From contig CM049306.1 in the NCBI GenBank assembly GCA_026874595.1, positions 104,979,142 to 105,043,141 on the forward strand: DNA of 64,000 bases, read 5' to 3'. The stretch is from Sipunculus nudus. Taxonomy: Eukaryota; Annelida; Sipuncula; Golfingiida; Sipunculidae. The notes beneath the pieces were generated by a model. It made no database searches, was not told the origin of the DNA, and was given only the letters and a program-made list of their open reading frames with translations. Below, piece by piece: positions 1 through 10,207 of the stretch. The translations under genes and the position numbers were made by a program. Numbering within the stretch: position 1 is the first letter of the stretch; each line of letters begins with the position of its first letter.

Positions 1-3000
1 ATTATTAAGGAACATGTCTTATTTATATCGCCATAGATATGTCTGTTAGGTTTATGAAACCATTTCGTCATTCAGTATTCAGCACTTAAAAGTAAATGCA
101 GAGATCCTTAATGATATAATACAAACTCTATGGATCATTGCCACTCCTATCCCTCTAATCCTGGGAAATGTGAGTAAATCTGCCCAACCAGTTCTTAAAC
201 ACTGTTGCAGAAATATTTAGATAATTGACTGAATTATGTAGAATTTTCTTAATTGTTATGACCAGTTTGTAACATAGAGGTCCTTTTTTCCTGGTTACCA
301 ACATCTGGCCTGTCCAGAATACTTCTGGTGTTCAATGGGCTCGATCAGATTGTCCCCAGTTTGAAAATTAAATTTTTCAAAGAATCCCACACCTGAGTAT
401 AAACTGAAATGTGTGAAAGTCAAACCAAAGTGTTTTTTTGTGGCTCGACTACATTTTCCTATATTGTATTTAAGGGCCTTGTGTTGCCCTTCAAAAATAG
501 CTCCCATGAAAGTGTTCAACACACTGGCACCGTGAATAACATCACAAAAGTAAAAGAACGTTCACCTTGCCTAGTTATTTCTATGTCAGCTTGCATATAC
601 TGGAGAAGTTCCATCATTTCTCCAGAACTGTCACTGACAAATTTTTTCATCAGAACCTTTCAAAATATCTTCCGGACTTGATATAAGGATTTTCTCCAGG
701 TGTTGCAATCAGGATAAAAGATAAAATTGGATAAAAGTGATATACTGGTACATTAAATTTTATGATTGGTAGGGGCTCAAAGGTAGCATATACATGAGAG
801 AAGAGTTACAGGGAAGGGAAAGGCAGGGTGTGTGTGTGAAAGTCGTTATGCAGCTTACAAAAACTCATTGGTGCATTTACTCAACAAAAACATTTCTTGC
901 AGTTGTGGAAGCTCACAGATAGTGAGAGGACATTTTTCTAACCTCGCACAGCAGCCCTTGAGAGGATGGTCATTGATCCCTACCACCTTGTTAAGTGACA
1001 TCACAGGAACCACATAACTAACCTTCGCTGTACAACATACCTTCCATTATGTCACTCCTAGCTATGTCACGACCGAGGCTTATGCTGTACAGGCAAGAGA
1101 TTAAAACATGGTAAGGTATTATTCTCAAACCAGTTTTAAGCCAAGTTGAGATGAAAATGGAAAACCTGATGACGGGTTGTATAGCGCCACTTTGGCCCTC
1201 TGACATTAAAGAGTTCATGACCAGCCTACTGGCTGTCAGAGTGCTATTACATCCTTCAGTGAGGAACGCACTTTAAGCCTCTATGAGAATGCAAATATTT
1301 CCGCCATTCTTGACGCCTCATGACCTACAAGTACGCTGTCACTTGACATAAACCAGACCAATCGTTAGCTTTTTAAGTATACTTTATTACAACACCTAAC
1401 ATAAGCAAGAAAAGTATGCGATACAGGAAATGACCTGTTACTATAGAGATGGAGTTTCAGTTTTGGGTGCGAGTATTCTCTTGTGTTAATTCATCATTTG
1501 TAGCCTAATGTTAAGATTATGGTCTATTTACAACAATATGATGCAACATGATGGAAGACTACTGTGATGCATTCCTTGATATGGCTGGTATCACAGCTCA
1601 AGTTAGGCTTACCAGCCCAATTATAAGGGCCTACTGTGTAGTGTTGTCACGTCCAGGGGCTGTGGAACTCTCTGTAATAAAGAACATGTGGAATCAGTGC
1701 CAAGATTAGGCAGCATGAGGACTTGTGTGTGTGTAATATCAGAGAAATCAAACATCACTGGAGAGTTTGGCAATGAAATGATTTATTATCTCCATGAATA
1801 CAGAGTGGACAATAGGAATCAGCATGCATAACAAGGAAGAATGTACAACTGAAGTACACGGTAATGACAATATGAACATGAGATTATGACAAATTATGAA
1901 AAACCAAAACATATATATATTTTTTGTGGAGAAATGCTTAACTATAAAATGTATTACTAATGAAAAGGCACATGATCCAGATGACTTAACCTTGATATGT
2001 AGAGGCAACATCTGAAACACACTTAAAGAAATCAGCTTTACATAAACATACCCAAAAACACACTGTGATATCAATTAGCACAATCAATGAATTTAACTTT
2101 AATACTGAAATCACACCATAAAAAGTTCTCAGCCTCATGAAAATGTACAACATTTCTTGGTTTGATCATAAGAAATATGCAAATTTGTTGAAGACTGACA
2201 TTCATTTCAGCATACATGCTTATAGAAATATCTGATGATCTTAATGTTAATAACCGAATACCTAGATATACAAAGATACAAGGCAAGGCTATGTTCATTG
2301 GTCTGTACATTGTGCTCCAGATAACACAATCATAGGAGACTTGCAGTAGATTAATTTCTGACTTGCCTCATAAGAACTGCATGAACTTTTCTTATACAAA
2401 TTCCAAATCAACTTATCATGAAGGAAATGTTTGACTTAAAATAATGGGATAGATTACACTGGTCTTGTTGTGCTGAGGGTTAAATGGAATCTGATGGGTA
2501 CCAAGGAATTCACTTTTTTACGTGATGAAGCTTGTCAAAATTTGTAAATCTTTTTCATCACTTACTGTTTAAAAACCTCCAGTATCAATTCACTTTTAAT
2601 CACTCCTTGAATTGTCCCTAAATTATCTCCAATATTTTTCTCTGATTCGTGGAACAACTGTGACAATCAGTGGACAAAGAAAGAAGAACAAACCACATTT
2701 CAGAAACACAAGTAATGGGAGGGTGTCCTGGCTTGGATTCTACCTGCAATGCCCTTCAAAATTTTACCAATACTATCATGAGATTACAACTGACTGCAAT
2801 CAACCTGGAAATAGATCATTTTACATACAGTAATTGTAATATATGAAGCAGTCAGAAAAAACTTGGGGAAATTCAAACATAAGCTAAAATGTGTTGTTCC
2901 TATAAATAAGGATAATTCAATAAAGCTTGTTCTGCCTTAACAATATAAGACACTGTTCCAGCTTATGAACTACAAACCAGGTCACGATATTACTCACTTA

Positions 3001-3271
3001 ACTTCAATTTTTTTCTACTGAAGTAATGAAGAAACGTGATTCATTTCTTTCTACCTAGAATCTATAGACTTGTGGAGTAAAAGACATAAAAGAAAGATAT
3101 GGCTACCATCTTTGTATATGACTTCCATGTTACCAGGATTTCCACTTTTTTTCATGGTTTGAGCAAGGAAACAGTTGACAATACTTCTGTAAATGATGAT
3201 TTTTTTTCAGAAAGCCCACACCAGTGGCTTATCAAGACAAACTAAATTCCATTTCAGATATTCCTACTCAA
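1..3271. other. AT-rich stretch left of FEM1, no confident gene
   Basis: No recognisable gene. Several short minus-strand ORFs look protein-like but match nothing I know. One is a 75-codon ORF at 295-522. Another stretch at 1020-1249 has a possible acceptor (CTCTGACAG) on its left in the reading direction and donor-like GTATGT and GTTAGT sites at its end. They could be exons of a minus-strand gene downstream of FEM1, or chance. The part nearest FEM1 (roughly 1.8-3.3 kb) may be 3' untranslated sequence or intergenic. Nothing here supports an RNA gene or transposon. Confidence 0.4.
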
Positions 3272-3277
3272 TTTATT
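3272..3277 (-). terminator. candidate poly(A) signal for FEM1
   Basis: On the minus strand this reads AATAAA, about 155 bases past the FEM1 stop. A variant ATTAAA lies nearer, at 3355-3360. Either could serve. Further AATAAA hexamers occur downstream, as expected in AT-rich DNA, so the true 3' end cannot be fixed from sequence. Confidence 0.3.
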
Positions 3278-3429
3278 CACCAAATCTCACTTAAATATTT
3301 CTAAATACTGATGCCTTAACCATATATTTTGTTTCTCACAAATTTCTCATTATTTTTAATTCTCAAGTAAAGTGATGATAATACTTATGATTGTAACTTT
3401 ATGATTTGTGTGTTTTACCATACTGGTAT

Positions 3430-5376
3430 TCAGTGAAGTTCAATGAATGACATTAATGTGTGTGGAACCTCTCCAGTGTACGGGATCCCAGCATCTTTGA
3501 TTTTAGAAGCTGCCCAACATTTTAAGGTCACATGACCTGCCCAGGACAACTTAGGAAATATTTTGGCTAGTGACTGTCCCACCATGACCCGACTTTTATT
3601 TCTAGCATCCACATGTCCTCCTTTAGAAATCAGGTACTGAGCTACCGATTCAAAATTGTCCATTTCATGGGATTCCCTAAGCGCGCTGTTATATGCCTCG
3701 CATAGCACATGCAAGGGCGTGTTGTTGACTTCATCTACAGGGTTGGTATCAGCCCCACACTCTACCAGCAGTTGTACCACAGGCAGACTGGGAAACATTG
3801 AATAATATTCTTCTAAAACGGTAGACGTTCTGGAGTCTGCAGCCACATGGAGTACCGAGCGCTGATCCAGGAATCTGGGATTTGTCTTGATGAGCTTGTG
3901 AACAAGCCGACGGAACATCAGTTCGTCTTCCTCAGATTTCTTTATAAAACACAGGAGGTTAATCAGGTGCATAAGAAGTTTGAGCAAGATCGTGAACTCC
4001 TCCTGGAGAGGAGGATACACCGGGCGAATCCAAATCAGGTCACGGGATATAGCGACCTGCTCCACTGTCATCTCGAAGATCTGGAAGACATCCTCAAACC
4101 TGACTGTCTCTGTGGTATACCCTGCCTTGTGTTCTTCATAGATCTCCCAAAAGAGTTTGCAAAGTGCCTGCAAGGTGAACACACATTCATTATTCAGTGG
4201 TTCTTGTCGTTCGTGTCGAAGCCTAAACGCATACTTCCACAGGTCCACACATCTTTGATAATGGTGCGTATCTGCATACACAGCCCCACGGTACATCAAT
4301 CCAAATATGACATCCTTATGATCGGGACCAACAATACGCTCGCGCACTAACAATGCCTGCATGTGTATGGCCTCTGGGTTTCCCGCCATGAGTAGTAAAT
4401 CCTTCTTGGAAGTAACTTCTACTGCATCTAAATATGCGGGGTTTGGATTTTCAGTTACAGGTTTGGGAACTTCATGATCTGGGTTAGAATAGCGCATATC
4501 TAAAGCTTTACTCCAGATTTCAAGAGCTCTTGGTATGTCATGTTTCTCATCAATAAAGTTTGCGCCTAACAGTTCATAGGCATCAATCTGGCATTCAATG
4601 GATGGGTTAATTTCCTGCACCAGAAAGTCAAGAATGTCAGCATAGCCCCGCAAAGCTGCAGTCTGTATGGCATCATCTCCAAAATCATTCTTGATGAAAG
4701 GATCAGATTCGTATTTCATAAGCAATTTTACTGAGTCTATTCTTCCTTCCCTAACTGCGTAGTGAAGAGCTAGGTTACCTGAATTATCCTGCGCATTCAG
4801 ACTCGCCCCTTTTTCAATCAAGAATTTACAAAGTTCAACACTCTGTACAGAGTTTATTAGGCAAGTGCCCCCGTTAATATTTGGTTTATGTATGTCAGCG
4901 CCATGCTGTACCAGAAACTTGACAATCTCAATGTTAGTCATGTAACAAGCCGATCTGACAGGGGTGGACTGGGTGTCAGATGTAGCGTTTACATCGGCTC
5001 CATGTTTAATCAAGGTCTTGACAACCTCAAACTTATTGGCAACAGCTGCACACCAGAGGGGGCTGACTAAATGTTTTGAACGATCTTCCTGTACTTCATA
5101 CACACCACGCTGCTCTATGTCAGCAGCGCAGTCATCAAGGAGGTAGTTGACAAAGTGCACGTGTCCCTGCTGAGCAGCGATGATCAATGGAGTGTTGCCG
5201 TTTATATCTTTTGAGACAATGTTCCTCTTTTCTTCTCTCTTCAGGCCTTTCAGTATAAACTTAGCTTTCACTAAATGATCTTTCTTCACACACTTGTGTA
5301 TTTCTTGTGCCAGGGATTCTATACGTGAGGCATCCAGAGGACCTGGGCTGGGAATTCCTCCTGTGCAGCTGGCCAT
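3430..5376 (-). CDS. FEM1: FEM1-family ankyrin-repeat substrate receptor of CUL2 ubiquitin ligase
   Basis: Uninterrupted 648-codon ORF in one exon, close to the 617-669 residue length of vertebrate FEM1 proteins. FEM1 proteins bind C-terminal degrons and recruit substrates to CUL2-elongin B/C. Residues about 59-257 hold six ankyrin-type repeats (for example TPLIIAAQQGH, SPLWCAA, STPVRSACY); the fourth is shortened. A TPR-like middle follows, with LRYS-type motif MRYSNPDHEVPKPV and MQALLVRERIVGPDHKDV plus YRGAVYAD...LWKYA, all FEM1 hallmarks. A C-terminal ankyrin pair (PVVQLLVECGAD) precedes the BC/VHL box LKCWAASKI near residue 618. The middle resembles FEM1A/C more than FEM1B; the end FIELH recalls FEM1B. 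The N-terminus is about 20-30 residues longer than in FEM1C. I chose ATG 5376 because an upstream in-frame TTG lies inside a splice acceptor. The pocket residues appear altered (see findings). The family call is firm; the paralogue is uncertain. Confidence 0.93.
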   Translation of the reverse strand: MASCTGGIPSPGPLDASRIESLAQEIHKCVKKDHLVKAKFILKGLKREEKRNIVSKDINGNTPLIIAAQQGHVHFVNYLLDDCAADIEQRGVYEVQEDRSKHLVSPLWCAAVANKFEVVKTLIKHGADVNATSDTQSTPVRSACYMTNIEIVKFLVQHGADIHKPNINGGTCLINSVQSVELCKFLIEKGASLNAQDNSGNLALHYAVREGRIDSVKLLMKYESDPFIKNDFGDDAIQTAALRGYADILDFLVQEINPSIECQIDAYELLGANFIDEKHDIPRALEIWSKALDMRYSNPDHEVPKPVTENPNPAYLDAVEVTSKKDLLLMAGNPEAIHMQALLVRERIVGPDHKDVIFGLMYRGAVYADTHHYQRCVDLWKYAFRLRHERQEPLNNECVFTLQALCKLFWEIYEEHKAGYTTETVRFEDVFQIFEMTVEQVAISRDLIWIRPVYPPLQEEFTILLKLLMHLINLLCFIKKSEEDELMFRRLVHKLIKTNPRFLDQRSVLHVAADSRTSTVLEEYYSMFPSLPVVQLLVECGADTNPVDEVNNTPLHVLCEAYNSALRESHEMDNFESVAQYLISKGGHVDARNKSRVMVGQSLAKIFPKLSWAGHVTLKCWAASKIKDAGIPYTGEVPHTLMSFIELH

Positions 5377-5385
5377 TTTTAACAC

Positions 5386-5400
5386 CTGCAATATTGAGAA
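5386..5400 (-). other. 3' splice site just upstream of the FEM1 ATG
   Basis: The minus strand reads TTCTCAATATTGCAG and then GTGTTAAAA before the FEM1 ATG at 5376. A pyrimidine-rich stretch ending in GCAG nine bases before the start codon is a standard acceptor. It implies that the coding exon is preceded by at least one upstream exon. The first base after the AG is also in frame (GTG TTA AAA ATG), so an upstream coding exon ending on a codon boundary could add residues. Confidence 0.6.
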
Positions 5401-5508
5401 AATGATTCATAGAACAGCCAGATACACATTTCTTTTGTAAAATATTTATTTGCAAATGTCTAAAATAAAAATTAGTTAAAAGGACATGTATCAAAGCAGG
5501 AACACTAA

Positions 5509-6003
5509 GTCTGTTGGTCCTGATGAGGTTTATTTAAAATTCAAGCTTGTTGGTCCTGATGTGGCTTATTTAAAATTCAAGCTTGTTGAGTCCTCATGTG
5601 GCATACTTACAGTCCAGTCTGTGGGTCCTGACATGGCTCACCTAAAGTCCAGTCTTTGGGTCCTGACAAGGCTCACCTAAAGACCAGTCTGTGGGTCCTG
5701 ATGTGGGTTACTTAAAGTCCAGTCTGTGAGTCCTGATGTGGGTTACTTAAAGGCTGATCTGTGGGTCCTGATATGGGTTACTTAAAGTCCAGTCTGAAAG
5801 TCCTGATGTGGCTTACTTAAAGTCTGGTCTGTGAGTCCTGATAAGGATTACTTTAAGCCCAGTCTGTGGATCCTGATGTGGCATACGTTAAATCTAGTCT
5901 GAAAGTCCTGATGTGGCTTACTTAAAGGCTGGTCTGTGGGTCCTGATGTAGCTTACTTGAATTTCATTCTGTGGGTCCTAATGTGGCTCACTTAAGAGTC
6001 CAG
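5509..6003. repeat. 35-bp minisatellite, about 14 copies
   Basis: Tandem units of about 35 bp built around GTCTGTGGGTCCTGATGTGG followed by a TTACTTAAAGTCCA-type tail. Copies differ by scattered substitutions and occasional one-base length changes. The array lies directly upstream of FEM1, inside the intron implied by the acceptor at 5386. There are no unique spacers between repeats. Confidence 0.9.
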
Positions 6004-6353
6004 AAATGTGGCATATATCACATCTTTTCTGACATACCTCCTGGGTAGGCTCTTTACACCAGTAAAGGTGGCAGATAAAATAATTATTGTGTTTCTGAAT
6101 GTACAAATCAACTTAAAAAACAAATTAATACACATAATCCCAAAATGTCTATTTAAATCCACACACCAGTCTGTATATACTCAATGGTATATATGTGCAT
6201 AATGGAGCAAAATAACCAAAATGAAAAGATTTTAAAAATAAATAAATACCTAACAGAATTATCCATGCTAAAAAACAAAAGAAACAAGACTGAACTACCT
6301 CTTGTGGCAAAACTACATAGAACTATATCTGGTGGCTGATCTTTCTTACTTAC
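6004..6353. other. intronic or intergenic, nothing seen
   Basis: AT-rich sequence between the minisatellite and the candidate exon at 6354-6491. It starts, on the minus strand, right after the donor GTAAGTAAG. No ORF or repeat of note. Confidence 0.4.
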
Positions 6354-6491
6354 CAGACCTCCGTAAGCTACCAGTGACAGGAGCACGGCCTCTCTGGTGA
6401 TGAGGACAGGTTCTGACAGAATGAGTGAGTGAAAGCTGCCTAGAACTGTCAAGATGAGCTGATCACTGGTTGTGTGGTTCTCAAGGGCTGC
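6354..6491 (-). CDS. candidate internal exon, 46 codons, phase 0/0; possibly vitellogenin/apolipoprotein-like
   Basis: The minus strand shows an acceptor ATGTATGTTTCAG, then 138 bases open in one frame, then a consensus donor GTCTG|GTAAGTAAG. The exon is exactly 46 codons and both boundaries fall between codons. The peptide (SDQLILTVLGSFHSLILSEP, then REAVLLSLVAYGGL) is helical and hydrophobic. Its pattern faintly recalls the helical lipoprotein N-terminal domain of vitellogenin and apolipoprotein relatives, but I do not recognise it firmly. It lies upstream of FEM1 on the same strand. It could be an upstream coding exon of the FEM1 transcript, since the phases fit, or part of another gene. 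The exon itself is better supported than its identity. Confidence 0.45.
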
Positions 6492-7557
6492 CTGAAACAT
6501 ACATTTGAAAGTGTACTATAAAATTGTAATAACTACAGAGCCAAGGTTAAAATTTAAGTACATACAAATACAAATTAATTGTGGTAAGATTAATAATTAG
6601 CAATTATGAACCTAAGTATAAAATCCTTATGACAGCTGGTGGGTTTGATAAGTAGGAGTTAATGCAGGAAGGAGCCTCCTCCTCTACTGTACCTTTACAA
6701 CCAGGGTGAATACACCCACTCACAGGAGTGGGTTTGTGTTGTGAAACAGTGGTGATCTGCAATCGTAGTTAAACAGACTACTGAGCAATTTTACAATTAA
6801 GGTTGAAGTCTCTGTGAGTAATTAGATATAGACATAAAGTTATTTAAATTGTGGAGAAAAAAAAGAAATAATGGTTTGTCACATCACCTGAGTCTCAGGT
6901 ATATTACTCAGGTTGTAAATATTCAGGAGAGATCATAGTCCTGAGACCTCCTAATCCCTGTGGTTTTCCTTCAACATTTAACACAATACTTAGCTTCAGA
7001 TACACAACATGCTTATCACTTGTAAGTTGGTTTCATACACAAGTCACAGCCCAAATTTTTTAGTCATGTGGAAAACTTCACTTTAATGTCAATGTAATTC
7101 ACAAGAACGGTACTTGAATATCCCCCCTTGTCAAACTTGACACACACAGGCCTGCTTCTACTTTTAGCATTCAGATTGTTGACAATTTATTTGCATTAAG
7201 CCTGCCCATATGATTAGTACAAAAAGGCCAATCAAGGACAAGCCCTACAAGATCAATGTGTTTCAACTGAATCCAGCAAAACACTCATATATTTCATATA
7301 TCACTCGGCAAATGTTTATGAACTGGCATTTCTTATATGACACAGTTAAGTCCATGCAAGAAACTGAAATTCCATTCCACAGTACAGATAGTTTAGATAT
7401 ATTTAGGACGGAAAGCGACAATGTTAATAGTAAATACAATATGGATGATTCCATCATATAAATGTAGTGCTGTTCTGGGTTAAGATATGACGTTCTTTTA
7501 GGATTATGGGAAAACTTTTAGGTGCTTATTTAGGTGAAATTTCCTTTCACTAGCCAA
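6492..7557. other. no gene seen
   Basis: AT-rich non-coding sequence with only short unassigned ORFs, the longest an 83-codon plus-strand ORF at 7210-7461 with no recognisable motif. Possibly intron of the minus-strand transcription unit. Confidence 0.4.
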
Positions 7558-8602
7558 TACAGTCAAACCTCTATAATGTGGCCATCCTTGGGACTGGCCC
7601 AAAGTGCCCACTTTATAGAGGTGCCCACTATATGGAGGTAATGACCATCACAGAGTGCTGACCCCTAGTATGATATATTGCTATAATTACTTATGATTTG
7701 AGATTACTAAATTAACTTACTGCATGTATCATCTCTCTTTATTTAATGAAGTTACAGTGACAATTTTTTTGTAATTATTAAGACATTTATCAGAAGAATA
7801 TTTATTTTATTACATAAAAGTATGGACAAAATTTTTTTTATATCTTATAAGTACAAAATGGCAAAATTTAGCAAAGATAGTAGGTCACTAATTTTAATAT
7901 TATCATCTTAAGAAAACATTCTTTAATGAGATCAACTTTTTTAGCTAATGTCAAATTTGTTCTCTTTGAATCTGGGATTATCTGATTATGATACAGAATG
8001 GTAAATGTACAGAATGAATCGTTATGTAACAACTGTTAAATAAACACTGCCCTGGTCTAGTGGGCATGTACCTGTGATGGGCCAGAGGGGCATTTAGCTG
8101 TGTCTCCTCATCACAGAGTATTAATTGGGTGAATGAGCAGAGCTTCCTTCTACTCTTGGTAGCCAAACAAACAAATAATAATTAATTAGCACATGGGCAT
8201 CTAGTCTAGGTTGATCTCTGAATTGAGCCGGTGCATGCATCCTAAGCTTAGTCTTGAGTGAAGTAGATTATAATCACTTTTATGAAATATTTACTGGTAC
8301 ACCTCTAAATTTGGTACATTTAAGTAATTATTAAAATTTATAAATATAATTATTAAAAAATTAAGAATTAAATTATCTTAATAACTTTAAAAGCACAATA
8401 AAGAAGGGTTAAAAAGTTGCTATAAGGAGATCTGGGAAGTGCCCACATTAGCTCTAGAAAACTGCCAACTTTACAGAATATAGAGGTGCCCACATTAGCT
8501 TAGCATAATAAAGAGAAGAAAAAAACAGGACTGCCCAAAAGTGCCCACTTTATAGAGGTGCTCACTATTTTAGAGGTGCCCACTAGGAGAGGTTCCACTG
8601 TA
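7558..8602. mobile_element. non-autonomous Tc1/mariner-type element with TA target duplication
   Basis: The left end reads TA CAGTCAAACCTCT and the right end, reverse complemented, TA CAGTGGAACCTCT. Terminal inverted repeats starting CAGT and flanked by TA are the Tc1/mariner signature. Just inside the left end and again near the right end is the same directly repeated block, AGTGCCCACTTTATAGAGGTG (7603 and 8540). The interior of about 0.9 kb is AT-rich and has no transposase ORF, so the element would depend on enzyme supplied elsewhere. Confidence 0.75.
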
Positions 8603-9030
8603 TTTATAATATATAATTTCACACCCTCAAAATCATCAAGCATCACAAGCAAGGTAGGGAAAAATAACTGACTACCATAGCTATTTTGGTGTGAATTGCT
8701 CATTCCTTTCATTTTCTTTAGGGGAGCCCTAAAAGCTCTATGGGAGTGCTAATTACGGTAGGGGCACTAATTACATCAAAAACGTTTTTTTTACCTTTTT
8801 GAAAGAAATGTCTGAGTGGCTGGAGCTCAAAATTAGTGAGTTTCTATTGAAATAAAAATAAAACATTTTTGATGCAGGGGGTTAAAACTGATGCTCATGG
8901 TGCCTGAGAATCCTACCTTATTTATCACCAAACAATATTTTTTATATTATCTGCCATGATTGCTACAGCACTATGTAAAACCCAGACAAATGGACACCAA
9001 AATTCAATCTCCAATATTCTCTTTATTAAT
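8603..9030. other. no gene seen
   Basis: AT-rich spacer between two DNA transposons. No ORF, repeat or RNA structure recognised. Confidence 0.4.
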
Positions 9031-9685
9031 GGGGCTGTCCCACTTAGGCGACTCTACAGGCGACTACAGGCGACCAGGCTGTCGCCTCATGGTTGCCAGG
9101 TGGTCGCCTGTATGGTCGCGTGTAGTCGCCTGAAGTCGCCCCAAGACGTGTGACCTCGAAGCTGTTGCCTCTGGTTTTTCAACATGTTCAAAATTCTAAG
9201 ATGACAGCTTTTTGTCAACAGTGAGCATAGCCTGTCTTCTACTGGCATAGGTGCTGTCGTAGGCTGTCGCCAGCTGACGCGGGTTGTCGTAGGTCCTGTC
9301 GTAAGGTGACATGGGTTGTCGTGTGTGTTGTCGCGGGATGTTGTTACTTGAAACAAGGCCCTTCCTTGTCTCTGGCTCCTCACATAGCACATGGTAGAGA
9401 ATCGTCGAAGCTTGTCGCTGGTGGATGTAGCAAGAATTCTTGTGTCGTAGGTTGTCGCCAGTGTGGTCATAGGTTGTCGTAGATGTGGTCGTAGGTGATT
9501 GTCCTTTGTCACGGCGACTGTGTCGCCGGTTGTTGGCAGCTTGTCGTCAGACAGTTGCTAGCGATGTGTAGCTTGTCGTAGACTATTGTGGTAGTGGAAA
9601 TCCTGTCGCCTGTTTTTCGGCGACTGTGAGGCGACAGCCTGGTCACCTGTAGTCGCCTGTAGAGTCGCCTAAGTGGGACAGCCCC
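9031..9685. mobile_element. 655-bp MITE with long terminal inverted repeats and GTCG-rich interior
   Basis: The ends are near-perfect inverted repeats of over 50 bp, beginning GGGGCTGTCCCACTTAGGCG, with GACTCTACAGGCGACTACAGG next. The interior is filled with GTCG/CGAC-type pentamers and has no transposase. The flanks read ATTA before GGGG and CCCCATTA after, so a 3-bp TTA target duplication of PIF/Harbinger type is possible but not certain. A 141-codon minus-strand ORF inside is a by-product of the stop-poor GTCG repeats. Confidence 0.8.
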
Positions 9686-10036
9686 ATTACACCAACAACA
9701 TGTATCTGTCAGAGTTTAATCCCCAAATCAGGGTTGTTAAATTTCCTGGGAAATAAGCATCGTTTGTCGGTTTGGTCTGGAATGTTGGGCAAAAAACTGA
9801 GAAGTTTGCATGCATGAGCATTAGCGAGCTATCATACACATACAATGATACATAGCTTCTGCTCAAGCAGGTTTATCTGAGGGCCAAGGCATGGGAGCTT
9901 GGCCATACAAAAAGCAGTTCACTGCCTTGAGCAATCTTCATCTGGCCATTATTCAGCTTATTCATCATTTGAATTTTCACTTTTCCTGTCAAGAACACTA
10001 CTCAACAAGATCACCTAGTTGTAATTTGACAGAGAT
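9686..10036. other. no gene seen
   Basis: Spacer with no recognisable coding sequence. A CAGGGTTG motif at 9729 resembles a hAT end but has no convincing partner. Confidence 0.4.
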
Positions 10037-10207
10037 ATGGTATCAAATAAGATATAACTGATGGAGTTATGCTTTGCTGACAAGCTGACAATCCTTGAGC
10101 GGCTCAACTGTGGTGACAAGGCTGCCACCATTGCAAGGGATTTCAACATTAGCAATTCCACCATTACCAATATAAAGTCAGGAGAGAGAAACTTGTTGAA
10201 TACATAA
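10037..10207 (+). pseudogene. fossil pogo/Tigger-type transposase N-terminus (CENPB-type helix-turn-helix)
   Basis: A short frame starting MVSNKI, interrupted by one TAA, then LTILERLNCGDKAATIARDF and ISNSTITNIK, ending at TAA 10205-10207. The pattern of a charged helix, a G-x-x-A-A-x-I-A turn, and a second helix ending S-T-I-x-N-I is that of the CENPB_N/psq DNA-binding domain of Tigger/pogo transposases and CENP-B-like proteins. No DDE catalytic domain follows, so this is a remnant. No terminal repeats were found around it. Confidence 0.65.

Noticed and set aside
3847-4350. 167-codon plus-strand ORF opposite FEM1
   Set aside because: It lies wholly antisense to the well-supported FEM1 coding frame and has no recognisable domain.
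5509-6003. CRISPR-like array of 35-bp repeats
   Set aside because: Repeats are head-to-tail without unique spacers, and the context is an animal genome.
9087-9512. 141-codon minus-strand ORF
   Set aside because: It runs through the GTCG-rich MITE interior. The threonine/arginine-rich product is a composition artefact.
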